Assembly: GCF_900111355.1 (NCBI RefSeq) | Contig: NZ_FOHA01000011.1 | Location: 23,506-87,505 of the forward strand | Source: Isobaculum melis | GTDB lineage: Bacteria > Bacillota > Bacilli > Lactobacillales > Carnobacteriaceae | Direction: 5' to 3' | DNA: 64,000 nt | Shown: positions 36,234 to 45,409 of the stretch, piece after piece | Layout of the letters: each line of letters opens with the position of its first letter | Position numbering within the stretch: position 1 is the first letter of the stretch | The notes under the pieces: model-generated | What the model saw: only the letters and a program-made list of their open reading frames with translations | What the model was told of the DNA's origin: nothing | The model's database searches: none | Made by a program: the position numbers and the translations under genes

Positions 36234-37811
36234 TTATAACAATGCACTTAGCTCAACATCTGGGTACTTATCACTAAACCAACGCATCGCAAATTGATTC
36301 TCAAACAAGAACAATGGCTGATCATGTCGATCACGTACCAATAAATTACGACTTGATGACATGCTTTCATCAAGGTCTTCTGGCTTAATCCAGCGAGCAA
36401 TCTTATTCCCCATTGGTGTCATGACCACTTCAGCATTGTATTCATTTAACATACGGTGTTGGAAGACTTCAAATTGTAGTTGGCCAACCGCCCCTAAAAT
36501 ATAATCTTCTGTATGGAAGGTTTTATATAGTTGAATCGCCCCTTCTTGTACTAATTGGTTGACCCCTTTATGGAACGATTTTTGTTTCATCACGTTTTTG
36601 GCATTAACGCGCATAAACATTTCAGGTGTAAATTGTGGTAATTTTTCATAATCTACATTCATTTTTCCTTGGAAAATCGTATCTCCAATTTGGAAGTTTC
36701 CTGTATCATACAGACCAATGATATCTCCTGCTACTGCATGCTCAACTGATTCACGGCTTTCAGCCATAAATTGGGTTGAATTAGATAAACGCATTTTCTT
36801 CTTCGTACGAGATAAGGTTACATCGATACCACGTTCAAAAATACCTGAACAGATTCTTACAAAAGCAATACGGTCACGATGAGCTGGGTCCATATTGGCT
36901 TGAATTTTGAAAATAAATCCTGAAAACTCTTCTGTATAAGGACTAATTTTTTCGCCATCCTCATCTTTATGTGCAGATGGACTTGGTGCAAACTGTAGAT
37001 ACGTATCTAAGAAGGTTTGCACACCAAAGTTGGTTAAGGCTGATCCAAAGAATACAGGTGTTAATTCTCCGTTAGCAATCCGCTCTTCTGAAAATTCATT
37101 TCCGGCTTCAGTTAATAATAAAATATCTTCTAAAGCTTGATCATAGAGTGTCGATTCCTTCAAGACATGCGGGCCTTCAATTTCACCTGCATCATTTAAT
37201 GGCACATAACGCTCCCCACCATGCTCATCTGGACGATGGACTTCAATTCTTTGATGAAAATTATCATATAAGCCAAGTAAACCTTTTCCCATACCAATTG
37301 GCCAGTTCATTGGATAAGAATCAATTTCTAAAACCTCTTCTAATTCAGCCAATAAGTCTAAGGGTTCTTTTCCATCACGATCTAATTTATTAATAAAAGT
37401 GAAAATTGGTATACCACGCATCCGACAAACTTTAAAGAGTTTTTTTGTTTGTGGTTCAATCCCTTTGGCACTATCAATGACCATGACAGCACTATCAACC
37501 GCCATCAAGGTACGATAAGTATCCTCAGAGAAATCCTCATGTCCTGGTGTATCTAAAATATTGACACGTTTATCAGCATAATCAAATTGCATCACTGAAC
37601 TGGTCACAGAAATCCCACGTTGTTTTTCAATTTCCATCCAGTCAGATTTAGCAAATTTACCCGTTTTCTTTCCTTTAACAGTTCCTGCTTGGCGGATTGC
37701 ACCACCAAATAGAAGTAATTGTTCCGTAATCGTCGTTTTCCCCGCATCTGGATGGGAAATAATCGCGAAAGTCTTACGTGAAGCTACTTCCTGTTTTAAT
37801 TGTTCATTCAT
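36234..37811 (-). CDS. prfC: Peptide chain release factor 3
   Basis: A 525-residue translational GTPase with G1 [10 protein letters not shown]3 [14 protein letters not shown] and G4 NKLDRDGK; the YTLM-like [17 protein letters not shown] and the C-terminal part match RF3. It releases RF1/RF2 from the ribosome after termination. It is monocistronic with its own terminator. Confidence 0.95.
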   Translation of the reverse strand: MNEQLKQEVASRKTFAIISHPDAGKTTITEQLLLFGGAIRQAGTVKGKKTGKFAKSDWMEIEKQRGISVTSSVMQFDYADKRVNILDTPGHEDFSEDTYRTLMAVDSAVMVIDSAKGIEPQTKKLFKVCRMRGIPIFTFINKLDRDGKEPLDLLAELEEVLEIDSYPMNWPIGMGKGLLGLYDNFHQRIEVHRPDEHGGERYVPLNDAGEIEGPHVLKESTLYDQALEDILLLTEAGNEFSEERIANGELTPVFFGSALTNFGVQTFLDTYLQFAPSPSAHKDEDGEKISPYTEEFSGFIFKIQANMDPAHRDRIAFVRICSGIFERGIDVTLSRTKKKMRLSNSTQFMAESRESVEHAVAGDIIGLYDTGNFQIGDTIFQGKMNVDYEKLPQFTPEMFMRVNAKNVMKQKSFHKGVNQLVQEGAIQLYKTFHTEDYILGAVGQLQFEVFQHRMLNEYNAEVVMTPMGNKIARWIKPEDLDESMSSSRNLLVRDRHDQPLFLFENQFAMRWFSDKYPDVELSALL

Positions 37812-38089
37812 CCTATATACCTCATTTATCTATTTAATTTTATCTCATGTTAAAAATTAGTTTTTTTCTCATTTAGTGATAACTCTCTCATTCGCTACAT
37901 GATTAAATACCTCGCTTATTTTTTTACTTCTTCGCTTTTTTCAATAAAACAGTTGCTTTATTTTCTTTCCAACTGTCTTTTCAACTTATTTATTATACCA
38001 TTTTTTGACCAAAAAACATGCTTAATATCAATAAAAACAAATAAAATTTGCCAAAAATAAAGTTTTTATGTCTTTTTAGCAGTTTATGC
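37812..38089. other. Gene-free stretch between prfC and the cold-shock gene
   Basis: An AT-rich region of about 280 bp, presumably with the prfC promoter on the minus strand. No coding frame, RNA motif or strong repeat was seen. Confidence 0.45.
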
Positions 38090-38118
38090 TTGATACATTG
38101 TCAAAATGGTGGTATACT
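38090..38118 (+). promoter_or_regulatory. Cold-shock gene promoter with long 5' leader
   Basis: TTGATA (38090-38095), a 17-bp spacer and TATACT (38113-38118). The implied leader is about 110 nt, the length typical of csp leaders that refold with temperature. Confidence 0.7.
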
Positions 38119-38234
38119 TTGATTAAATTATTATGTGTGTGAGAGAACTGATTAGTGAATAACTTTCCAATTCGTGTCATGATACAGGATAATGGTTTAA
38201 TATATGTGCTGTAAGCACGAGGAGGATTTTCAAT

Positions 38235-38435
38235 ATGGAACAAGGTACAGTAAAATGGTTTAACTCAGAAAAAGGTTTTGGATTTATCGAACGCGAAAAC
38301 GGGGATGATGTATTCGTACATTTCTCAGCTATCCAAGTTGATGGTTTCAAAACATTAGAAGAAGGTCAAGCAGTTACTTTTGACGTAGAAGACGGTCAAC
38401 GTGGCCCACAAGCTACTAACGTACAAGTTGCTTAA
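38235..38435 (+). CDS. CspA-family cold-shock protein
   Basis: A 66-residue single cold-shock domain with RNP1 KGFGFIER and RNP2 VFVHFSAI, preceded by [16 protein letters not shown]. It binds single-stranded RNA and DNA as an RNA chaperone. AGGAGG precedes the ATG. Monocistronic. Confidence 0.95.
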   Translation: MEQGTVKWFNSEKGFGFIERENGDDVFVHFSAIQVDGFKTLEEGQAVTFDVEDGQRGPQATNVQVA

Positions 38436-38448
38436 TTAAAACTTTTAG

Positions 38449-38475
38449 AAGAAGGCTTTTAGCCTTCTTTTTTTT
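38449..38475 (+). terminator. Terminator of the cold-shock gene
   Basis: Stem AGAAGGCT / AGCCTTCT with a 3-nt loop, followed by T8. Confidence 0.92.
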
Positions 38476-38487
38476 GTGCAGTTTAAT

Positions 38488-38526
38488 AAAAAGAGTGAAC
38501 TTGATTGAATCAAGTTCACTCTTTTT
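38488..38526 (-). terminator. Terminator of the DUF5713 gene
   Basis: An almost perfect stem of about 18 bp (AAAAAGAGTGAACTTGAT and complement) ends just after the DUF5713 stop; it may work in both directions. Confidence 0.85.
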
Positions 38527-38529
38527 ATT

Positions 38530-38848
38530 TTACCAATCCCGTTCTCTAATTGCTTCTTCAATATCAATATCAATTTGATAAGCTTCTAAAATTTGATGAA
38601 CTGTTGTACCGATTGAATCTCTAGCAACAGTTTCTATTTCACTGTCATTTTCACCAAACTCTTCTTGTAAATCATTAATAGCAATCACAACTTTATCCAA
38701 TTTACTTTGAATTTCCTCATTAGAATGATTGTCTTCTTCTAAATATGTAACCAAACTTGCTAGCAAATCTTTGATTTTGTCCACTAAAAAATTTGGAAAA
38801 AAAAGCATCATGATACATGTCTTCTAAATAGTTTATTTCTTTTGCCAT
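38530..38848 (-). pseudogene. DUF5713-like gene broken by a homopolymer frameshift
   Basis: An ATG at 38848 with a GGAGGT ribosome-binding site opens MAKEINYLEDMYHDAFF, matching the start of DUF5713-type proteins. The frame is lost at a run of eight A (38797-38804; T8 on the coding strand). The rest, FPNFLVDKIKDLL...INDLQEEFGENDSEIETVARDSIG...IEEAIRERDW, is in the next frame. Removing one base restores one protein of about 105 residues. The inner frame begins ATGATG at 38811 but has no ribosome-binding site. Real mutation or sequencing error; function of the family unknown. Confidence 0.65.
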
Positions 38849-38921
38849 TTTGTTACCTCCTAAAAAAAGGATACTACAGGTGCAAAAAAACAACAATACG
38901 GATACTATACATTAAAATAGT

Positions 38922-39173
38922 CTATTTTTCTTCTTTCTTAAAAAAATCTCCAACTATCAAACTACCAAGCAAACCTACACCGCCAGCTACTATCGTCCAT
39001 TTATAAGGTGTTAAAATTCCAAAAGCAATCAAGCCTGTACTGACTACACCATTGGTAACTTGACTGACTTTAATTGCTCTTTTATTTGGTTTTGGTAACG
39101 TGATATTAACACCTGTAGCCTTACCTATCACTTCGTTCATCATTTCAATTTTCTCATGTGTTTTATCAATCAT
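38922..39173 (-). CDS. Small membrane protein of unknown function
   Basis: An 83-residue protein: an amphipathic N-terminus (MIDKTHEKIEMMNEVIGKATG) and two membrane helices (about 42-56 and 60-76) ending in a basic/acidic FFKKEEK tail. It lies downstream of another small membrane protein and a TetR gene, probably one operon. No family recognised. Confidence 0.6.
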   Translation of the reverse strand: MIDKTHEKIEMMNEVIGKATGVNITLPKPNKRAIKVSQVTNGVVSTGLIAFGILTPYKWTIVAGGVGLLGSLIVGDFFKKEEK

Positions 39174-39227
39174 CTTTCATTCCTCCATTCACTTATTTAC
39201 TGGCTTTAAATTGCACTTGATTAATGT

Positions 39228-39452
39228 TTAAAGAACATTATTAATTACTATCCAATTAGAAATCGCACTTAGAAAAAATAATCCTGAGACAATCAGACTC
39301 GCCCATCCCCATTTTTTTAACGCTGGCTTTTTCGTTAAAATATGAAAACCAATGACCAGCAAGATAATGCCTGATCCGATATTTAATGGAATTGAAATCG
39401 AAGAAGTAGCTTTCAAAAAATCGATGATATTTGGAAAAATCGTTTCATTCAT
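39228..39452 (-). CDS. Small membrane protein of unknown function
   Basis: A 74-residue protein with two membrane helices (about 23-39 and 50-70), joined by the basic loop TKKPALKKWGW. The ATG at 39452 has GGAAG at 8 nt. It starts 14 bp after the TetR stop, so it is very likely under that regulator. Confidence 0.6.
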   Translation of the reverse strand: MNETIFPNIIDFLKATSSISIPLNIGSGIILLVIGFHILTKKPALKKWGWASLIVSGLFFLSAISNWIVINNVL

Positions 39453-39466
39453 TGTGCCCACTTCCT

Positions 39467-40066
39467 TTATTTTATTGATTCTGTAAATAATTGATCAACT
39501 ACGCTGTTAAGTAAAAAGCTAAAAATATCAAGCTTGCTATTATTGGGCTGCTCACTTGCAGTGACTGTATATAGTAGTGTACTGACTACCGCATAGGCTT
39601 GTTCTTTTTCTACCTTAAAGGATAGTTCCGCAAGTGCAACTGTTTCATAGAAGAATGCCACACCATTAAATTTCAATTTTTCAATCCATTCTTTAGATAA
39701 GCGATTAACAAAGGCTTGAAAATCGGCTGAACCTAAATCATATAAAAATGGGAATTTCTCGTACTCTGAAAAGTGCCACTTCATTGCTTTAATAAAGCCT
39801 ATTTTACCTTTCTCTTCAGCGATAATTTCGCGAATAGAAGCAATTAAACTACTTTGAACTAAAGCCAATGTTTCACAAAATAATTCTTCTTTTGATGAAT
39901 AAAGTAAGTAAAATGTGCCAATTGAAATCCCAATTTTAGCTGTTAATTCACGAACATTTGTTTTTTTATAACCATATAATGCCCAATGACTTTGGCACTC
40001 CAGACACAGCTTTTTACGTAACTCTTTTCTTTCTTCATCCGAAAATCCTTTTGTTCCTTTTGCCAA
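39467..40066 (-). CDS. TetR/AcrR family transcriptional regulator
   Basis: A 199-residue regulator beginning at TTG 40066, chosen because AGGAGGT lies 6 nt upstream. The helix-turn-helix is TNVRELTAKIGISIGTFYLLYSSKEELF (about 36-65). The C-terminal ligand domain is unassigned. It heads an operon with two small membrane proteins and has a palindromic site over its transcription start, indicating autoregulation. TetR proteins next to small membrane genes often control efflux or membrane-stress functions, which is inference here. Confidence 0.82.
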   Translation of the reverse strand: MAKGTKGFSDEERKELRKKLCLECQSHWALYGYKKTNVRELTAKIGISIGTFYLLYSSKEELFCETLALVQSSLIASIREIIAEEKGKIGFIKAMKWHFSEYEKFPFLYDLGSADFQAFVNRLSKEWIEKLKFNGVAFFYETVALAELSFKVEKEQAYAVVSTLLYTVTASEQPNNSKLDIFSFLLNSVVDQLFTESIK

Positions 40067-40089
40067 TTCGATACCTCCTAACTCTATTG

Positions 40090-40113
40090 TGAACATTTAA
40101 ACGTTTATGTTCA
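40090..40113. promoter_or_regulatory. Operator of the TetR operon
   Basis: TGAACAT-N10-ATGTTCA is a perfect 7-bp inverted repeat, with the AAACGTTT palindrome near its centre. It covers the start point predicted from the promoter at 40121-40149, a standard position for TetR autorepression. Confidence 0.7.
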
Positions 40114-40120
40114 TATTGTT

Positions 40121-40149
40121 ATTTTAGTTTTTATTTGACCATTTGTCAA
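40121..40149 (-). promoter_or_regulatory. Promoter of the TetR operon
   Basis: On the minus strand TTGACA (40149-40144), a 17-bp spacer and TAAAAT (40126-40121). Confidence 0.8.
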
Positions 40150-40192
40150 TACCTCATGCTTCATAAATGATTAACGAACTTCTAGCGTACAA

Positions 40193-40228
40193 AAAAGGTA
40201 TTGAAATCATGAGATTTCAATACCTTTT
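40193..40228 (-). terminator. Terminator of nox
   Basis: Perfect 16-bp arms, AAAAGGTATTGAAATC and complement, with a 4-nt loop, 7 bp after the nox stop. Confidence 0.88.
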
Positions 40229-40234
40229 GTCTGA

Positions 40235-41590
40235 TTATTTATTTAGTTCAGCCTCTTGATCTAAAGCAGCTTGTGCTAGAATATTCAAGTAGTTCCAAGG
40301 ACGATCAAAGTGTGGTTGGAAGAAGAAATCAACAACAGCCAAGTCTTCAATAGTCATTTTATTTTGAATCGCAAGTGATAGTGTATTTGCTGATTGCGTA
40401 ATATCATATTTTGAAATAAGCTGTCCACCAACAATACGGCCAGTTCCTACTTCATAAACTAATTTCATTAAAACTTTTTCAGTTGTTGGCATAAATTCTG
40501 GGCGATAGTTATCTTCAACAATCACTGAACGTACTTCTAAGCCAAACATTGGAGCACTATGAACTGTTACACCTGTTGAGCCAATATTGTAACCAAATAG
40601 GTACAAGCCTGATGTTCCTTGTGTCCCACGGTATTTCATTTTATTTTCAACTAGGTTGTGTCCTACCAACATGCCTTGACGAACCGCATTTGTTGCCAAT
40701 GGAATATAGGCAGAGCCACCATTTGGGTTATAATGAACAGCTGTACTATCTCCAGCTGAGAAAATTGCGGGGTCGCTTGTACGTAAATATTCATCCGTCA
40801 CAATTGCGCCAGTTGGTAACATCTCTACTTTACCTTTTAAAAGCTCCGTATTTGGTCTAAAGCCAACACACATAATCACCATATCTGCTTCATAATCACC
40901 TTCTGGCGTATGAACAGAAACAACCTTACCATCTGCATTTCCTTTAAAGGCTGTTACACTTTGATTTAAAGCTAATTTAATGCCACGATTTTGTAAATCT
41001 GCTTCTAAAACATCTGTAAATTCATGGTCTAAGTATTTATTCAAGATGCGGTCTAATCCATCAATTAGCGTAACGTCTTTTCCTGATTCTGCGAACGCTT
41101 CAACAAGCTCAATCCCAATATATCCGCCACCAACAATCACAACTTTTTGTGCATCTTTGGCTTTTGCAATAATTTCATTGGCTTGATTGTAGTTTTTACA
41201 TAATAAAATATTTTCTAATTGAATACCTTCAATTGGTGGAATAATTGGCCATGAACCAGTTGTCATCACTAATTTATCATAATCAGCTTCTACCGCTGCA
41301 CCTGTTTTTATATCTGTTGCAAAAACTTTCTTAGCTTTGGTATCAATCTCAGTAACATCATGCTCCATTTTAACTGTTGCGCCTAAACTTGCTAGCTCTT
41401 CAGGGTTTGAATAAAATAAACCTGCTGGATCCTTCACCACACCGCCTACGTATAAAGCAATGCCACATGATAAAAATGACACATTATCATTTCGTTCAAA
41501 GACTGTTACCTCTGCCTCTGGATGAAGCTTTAAAATATTCTTGATTGCTGCCGTTCCTGCATGTGTACATCCTACTACTACTACCTTCAT
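40235..41590 (-). CDS. nox: H2O-forming NADH oxidase (CoA-disulfide reductase family)
   Basis: A 451-residue FAD enzyme. Cys42 in SFLSCGIALYVGG is the redox-active cysteine, the FAD motif is VVVGCTHAGTAA, the NAD motif is VVIVGGGYIGIELVEAF (about 150-167), and the second FAD motif is ILRTSDPAIFSAGD-like (TSDPAIFSAGD). It reduces O2 to water, regenerating NAD+ in aerobic fermentative growth. Monocistronic. Confidence 0.93.
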   Translation of the reverse strand: MKVVVVGCTHAGTAAIKNILKLHPEAEVTVFERNDNVSFLSCGIALYVGGVVKDPAGLFYSNPEELASLGATVKMEHDVTEIDTKAKKVFATDIKTGAAVEADYDKLVMTTGSWPIIPPIEGIQLENILLCKNYNQANEIIAKAKDAQKVVIVGGGYIGIELVEAFAESGKDVTLIDGLDRILNKYLDHEFTDVLEADLQNRGIKLALNQSVTAFKGNADGKVVSVHTPEGDYEADMVIMCVGFRPNTELLKGKVEMLPTGAIVTDEYLRTSDPAIFSAGDSTAVHYNPNGGSAYIPLATNAVRQGMLVGHNLVENKMKYRGTQGTSGLYLFGYNIGSTGVTVHSAPMFGLEVRSVIVEDNYRPEFMPTTEKVLMKLVYEVGTGRIVGGQLISKYDITQSANTLSLAIQNKMTIEDLAVVDFFFQPHFDRPWNYLNILAQAALDQEAELNK

Positions 41591-41755
41591 AAAATCCTCC
41601 TCTTTTCTTTTGTGAAATGTTAAGCATATGATAACAGATTGAACCTAGTCAATCGAGGGTTGCATTTGTATTCATTATCACAAGGTAATTTTAACAAATT
41701 TCTTCTAATAGTTAAAAGAATATGCTTATGAATGCAAAACTATTTTTCTTCATAA

Positions 41756-41791
41756 AAAAAACTAACCACCCTTTTTGAGTGGTTAGTTTTT
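41756..41791 (-). terminator. Terminator of the AI-2E-type permease gene
   Basis: AAAAACTAACCAC and GTGGTTAGTTTTT pair around a 9-nt loop, 5 bp after the stop. Confidence 0.88.
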
Positions 41792-41795
41792 GATT

Positions 41796-42911
41796 TTACG
41801 CAGTTTCTTCCTTGTTTTTTTCATGTTTTCTTTTAAGTTTATATAAATCATAAACATAATTGACGACTGTTTTTGATACGGCATAGAATGGTACGCCTAA
41901 AATCATTCCCATAATTCCCGCAATATTACCAGCCACTAATAGAATAATAATAATCGTTAAAGGATGTAGGTTCAATGACTTTCCAATGACATTTGGCGAG
42001 ATAAAGTTGCCATCAATTTGTTGAATAATCAATACCACAACACCCACTAAAACAGCTTTAAATGGTGAATCAATCACCGCTACAATTAAAGCTGGTGCGA
42101 CACCAAACCATGGACCAACATAAGGAATAATATTGGTTAAGCCAGCAATAAAACCTAAAAGTAAAGCATAAGGCATGCCAATAATTAAATAACCAATAAA
42201 GGTACAAATCCCAACGAATAAACAAACCAATGCTTGTCCACTAATATAAGAAGAAATGGTGTCTCCCATTTTCCCCATTAAAACAATACCTTCTTTACGA
42301 TAAGATTCGGGAATAAAACGGGTTGTAGCTGCTGCAAACTTATCTCCATCTTTAAACATATAGAATAAAATCAACGGAACGGTTAAGACAACAATCGTAA
42401 TATTGGTAACTGCTCCAATAATTGAGCCTACACTATTCGTGACACTACCAATCACAGAGCTCACAATTTTTTCAACTGAAAAATTAGAGGTATTAATTTT
42501 ATCTGTTAAATTCAACTCTTGAATGGATGGTTTTGAAAGAAAATCATTGACTAGTTCCTGACCTTGTTTTAATAGCTTAGGCATATTAGATGCTAAATCA
42601 CCAATTTGAGAAAGCAAATTAGGAATGACGGTTAGCATTAATAAAATAATTAAAGCTAACATTAAAACAAAGATGATTAAAACTGCTAGTGTGCGTTTAA
42701 CTTTAAATTTTTCTAAAAAAAGGACTAAAGGATTGAGCATATAATATAAAAATCCTGCAATCACTACTGGTATAAATAAGGTACTAATAAAGGTACCAAT
42801 TGGTGAAAAGATAAAATCAATTTTGGTACAGACAAATAATAATAGCGCCATGGCTAAAAGCTGTACCGTCCAAAAAAAGAGCTTGGATGTCTTAAAATTA
42901 TTTTTGTTCAT
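41796..42911 (-). CDS. AI-2E family transporter (YtvI/PerM-like)
   Basis: A 371-residue membrane protein with about eight helices and the family signature segments PLILFYMFKDGDK, GFIAGLTNIIPYVGPWFGVAPALIVA and QQIDGNFISPNVIGKSL. Members export autoinducer-2 or act as Na+/H+ antiporters; the substrate cannot be read here. It is 17 bp downstream of the M42 peptidase gene, probably co-transcribed. Confidence 0.88.
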   Translation of the reverse strand: MNKNNFKTSKLFFWTVQLLAMALLLFVCTKIDFIFSPIGTFISTLFIPVVIAGFLYYMLNPLVLFLEKFKVKRTLAVLIIFVLMLALIILLMLTVIPNLLSQIGDLASNMPKLLKQGQELVNDFLSKPSIQELNLTDKINTSNFSVEKIVSSVIGSVTNSVGSIIGAVTNITIVVLTVPLILFYMFKDGDKFAAATTRFIPESYRKEGIVLMGKMGDTISSYISGQALVCLFVGICTFIGYLIIGMPYALLLGFIAGLTNIIPYVGPWFGVAPALIVAVIDSPFKAVLVGVVVLIIQQIDGNFISPNVIGKSLNLHPLTIIIILLVAGNIAGIMGMILGVPFYAVSKTVVNYVYDLYKLKRKHEKNKEETA

Positions 42912-42928
42912 CTAATATATTCCCCCGT

Positions 42929-43969
42929 TTACTGACTCATTTCACTCATTAAATAAGCATGAATCAACTGTTTTGTTGCTAAAATGGACTCTTGATGTGT
43001 GCGTTCATATGCATGACTTGCTTCAATTCCTGCACCGATTAAACCATGCTTCACATCAGCTCCAGCACGCATAGCTGCTGAGGCATCACTGCCATAGTAA
43101 GGATAAATATCTAATTGATAAGGAATTTGATACTGTTCAGCTAATGCGGTTAAGTGCTTGCGTAGTCCATAATGATAAGGTCCACTGCCGTCTTTCACAC
43201 AAATTGACGCGGTATATTCATCTGATTGCTGATCATCTCCAATGGCCCCCATGTCAACTGCTAAATATTCAACAACCTTATCAGAAATATTTGAGTTGCC
43301 ACCATAACCAATTTCTTCATTATTAGAAATCAAGAAATGGGTTGTATAAGGTAAGGTTTCATTACTTTCCTTTAAGTCTTTTAACGCTTCTAGTAAAAGT
43401 GCAACGCTGACTTTATCATCTAAGTGTCTGGATTTAATAAAGCCACTTTGCGTGATTTCTGTGCGTGGATCAAAGGTCACAAAATCTCCCACTCGAATCC
43501 CTAAAGCTGCTGTTTCTGCTGCTGTTCGAACCTTTTCGTCAATTCGAACTTCCATATTGTCTTGATTTCTTGGTGCCGTTCCAGCATCCTTATAAACATG
43601 GACACTTGTTTGATGCATTAAAATGGTTCCTGAATAGGTCTGACCATTTGTTGTTTCAATGGTACAATATTCTCCTTCAATCGCATTATAACGAAAACCA
43701 CCAACTAAATCTAATTTTAAGCGTCCGTCTGGTTTAATTGCACGAACCATTGCGCCTAGAGTATCCACATGGGCTGTCACAAAACGCTGTTCACTTGTTT
43801 CAAGCCCTTTAACAGTAATCATTAAACCACCTTTATGATTGCGCTTATAGGTATAACCTAACTGATCTAAATAATTTTCAATAAAACGAATAATCCGATT
43901 TGTATGACCAGATGGAGAAGGAATTGTGGTTAATTGCTCAATTAATTTCATTGTCTCATTCATTTTCAT
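42929..43969 (-). CDS. M42 family metallo-aminopeptidase (YsdC/PepA-like)
   Basis: A 346-residue enzyme with the two-metal site residues in VTAHVDTLG, SRHLDDKVS, ISNNEEIGYGG, VDMGAIGDD and IEASHAYERTH. M42 peptidases form tetrahedral dodecamers that trim small peptides; glutamyl/aspartyl specificity is common but unproven. The ATG at 43969 has AGGAG at 5 nt; a GTG two codons earlier overlaps the site. Confidence 0.9.
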   Translation of the reverse strand: MKMNETMKLIEQLTTIPSPSGHTNRIIRFIENYLDQLGYTYKRNHKGGLMITVKGLETSEQRFVTAHVDTLGAMVRAIKPDGRLKLDLVGGFRYNAIEGEYCTIETTNGQTYSGTILMHQTSVHVYKDAGTAPRNQDNMEVRIDEKVRTAAETAALGIRVGDFVTFDPRTEITQSGFIKSRHLDDKVSVALLLEALKDLKESNETLPYTTHFLISNNEEIGYGGNSNISDKVVEYLAVDMGAIGDDQQSDEYTASICVKDGSGPYHYGLRKHLTALAEQYQIPYQLDIYPYYGSDASAAMRAGADVKHGLIGAGIEASHAYERTHQESILATKQLIHAYLMSEMSQ

Positions 43970-44119
43970 AGACACTCCTATCTCATTTTTCCTATTTCTT
44001 AGTATACATGAATTTCATCAAAAAAGTGCAACCTTTTAATTTTTCATCAGATTTTCTTAAGTAAAAATTAGTTTTCTGGTGCTAAAGTAAAGACAACATA
44101 ATTAAGAAGGAGCATTTTT

Positions 44120-44389
44120 ATGACCAAGAAAAAAATTCATACTAGCCTTATCCTTACTTTTTCTCTGCTATTATTAGGCTGGGTATATGTGCTTCAACCA
44201 TTCTCACACTTTATGACCAGCCTCACTAAGATAAGCAAACAAACACAGCATATGACCCTTTCAAAGCTTTTAATCACAAGTTTCTTGATTGTTTTAATCA
44301 CAACTATCAGCTGTCTGATTGCTAAAAAAATTGCCTATCGTTCTAAAAGCCCTACACATCAAAAAAATCCTTTATCAGAAACAAAATAA
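44120..44389 (+). CDS. Small two-helix membrane protein of unknown function
   Basis: An 89-residue protein with two membrane helices (about 8-27 and 49-69) separated by a polar, Thr/Gln-rich loop and a basic tail. AAGAAGGAGC lies upstream of the ATG. It is alone between two minus-strand operons. No family recognised. Confidence 0.6.
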   Translation: MTKKKIHTSLILTFSLLLLGWVYVLQPFSHFMTSLTKISKQTQHMTLSKLLITSFLIVLITTISCLIAKKIAYRSKSPTHQKNPLSETK

Positions 44390-44415
44390 GCTTGCTCTGT
44401 AAAGGATTCCCCCTC

Positions 44416-45294
44416 TTAAAGGGTATATTTTGTACCTATTGCTCGGGCATATTTTCTAAAAGCAGGTAATAAGGCCTGCATCACTTCCCCTGGCTGACCA
44501 TTGCCAATTTTCCGTCCATCTGCATCAACTACAGATAAGACTTCTGCTGCTGTTCCTGTAATAAAGACTTCATCAGCAGTATACACTTCATGGCGTGTCA
44601 AAATTTCTTCTATGACTGGATAGCCTAATTCTTTGGCTACTTCAATAATACTTCTTCGTGTAATCCCATTTAATGCCCCACTATTAACTGTCGGCGTTTT
44701 AATCACACCGTCTTTCACAATAAAAATATTATCAGCAGAACATTCCACAACAAAGCCTTGACTATTCAGCATAAGCGCTTCAGTTGCACCAGCTTGTTTA
44801 GCCTCCATAATCGCTAAAATATTATTTAAATAATTCAGTGACTTCACTTGAGGACTTAATGCATCAGGATTATTACGTCTTGTTCCAGCTGTCACAATTT
44901 TAGCGCCCTTTTCATAATCTTCCTCAGAATAATATTGCAGCGGCTCACAAATAATCACAACACCTGGTTCTGGAATACCAAATGGACTAACAGATAAAGA
45001 GCCTACCCCCCGACTAATAATCACACGAATATAAGCGCTCAACATGTGATTTTTAACCAATGTTTCAATAACTAAAGCAGACAATGCTTCTTTAGAAAAT
45101 GGCATCTCAAGTAAGAGAGAATCTGCTGATTCAAATAAACGGTCAATATGCTCTTTTAGCTTAAAGACATTCCCATCATAAGCACGAATCCCTTCAAATA
45201 CACCATCTCCATATAAAAAACCATGATCATAAACCGATACTTTCGCTTGCTCCTTTTCAACAAATGCACCATTAACATAGATTAATTGAGACAT
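44416..45294 (-). CDS. ilvE: Branched-chain-amino-acid aminotransferase (class IV)
   Basis: A 292-residue fold-type IV enzyme with YDHGFLYGDGVFEGIRAY near the N-terminus, the PLP lysine in SPQVKSLNYLNNI and the C-terminal EVFITGTAAEVLSVVDADGRKIG, which favours IlvE over D-amino acid transaminase. It interconverts Leu, Ile and Val with their 2-oxoacids. The ATG at 45294 follows GAGGGG; the upstream extension has no homology. No other ilv genes flank it. Confidence 0.88.
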   Translation of the reverse strand: MSQLIYVNGAFVEKEQAKVSVYDHGFLYGDGVFEGIRAYDGNVFKLKEHIDRLFESADSLLLEMPFSKEALSALVIETLVKNHMLSAYIRVIISRGVGSLSVSPFGIPEPGVVIICEPLQYYSEEDYEKGAKIVTAGTRRNNPDALSPQVKSLNYLNNILAIMEAKQAGATEALMLNSQGFVVECSADNIFIVKDGVIKTPTVNSGALNGITRRSIIEVAKELGYPVIEEILTRHEVYTADEVFITGTAAEVLSVVDADGRKIGNGQPGEVMQALLPAFRKYARAIGTKYTL

Positions 45295-45409
45295 TTTATC
45301 CCCTCTTTCTTCTTTTAAATTGAAACACATTTTTACTTAACTTTAAAAAATTTTTGTCTCTCACCAATTTCTGTTATACTAACAAAAACAAAAGATTGGA
45401 GTGCAAGAT

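Noticed and set aside
44416..45294. D-amino acid transaminase
   Set aside because: The YGDGVFEGIRAY segment and the C-terminal GTAAEVLSVVDADGRKIG fit branched-chain aminotransferases better than Dat.
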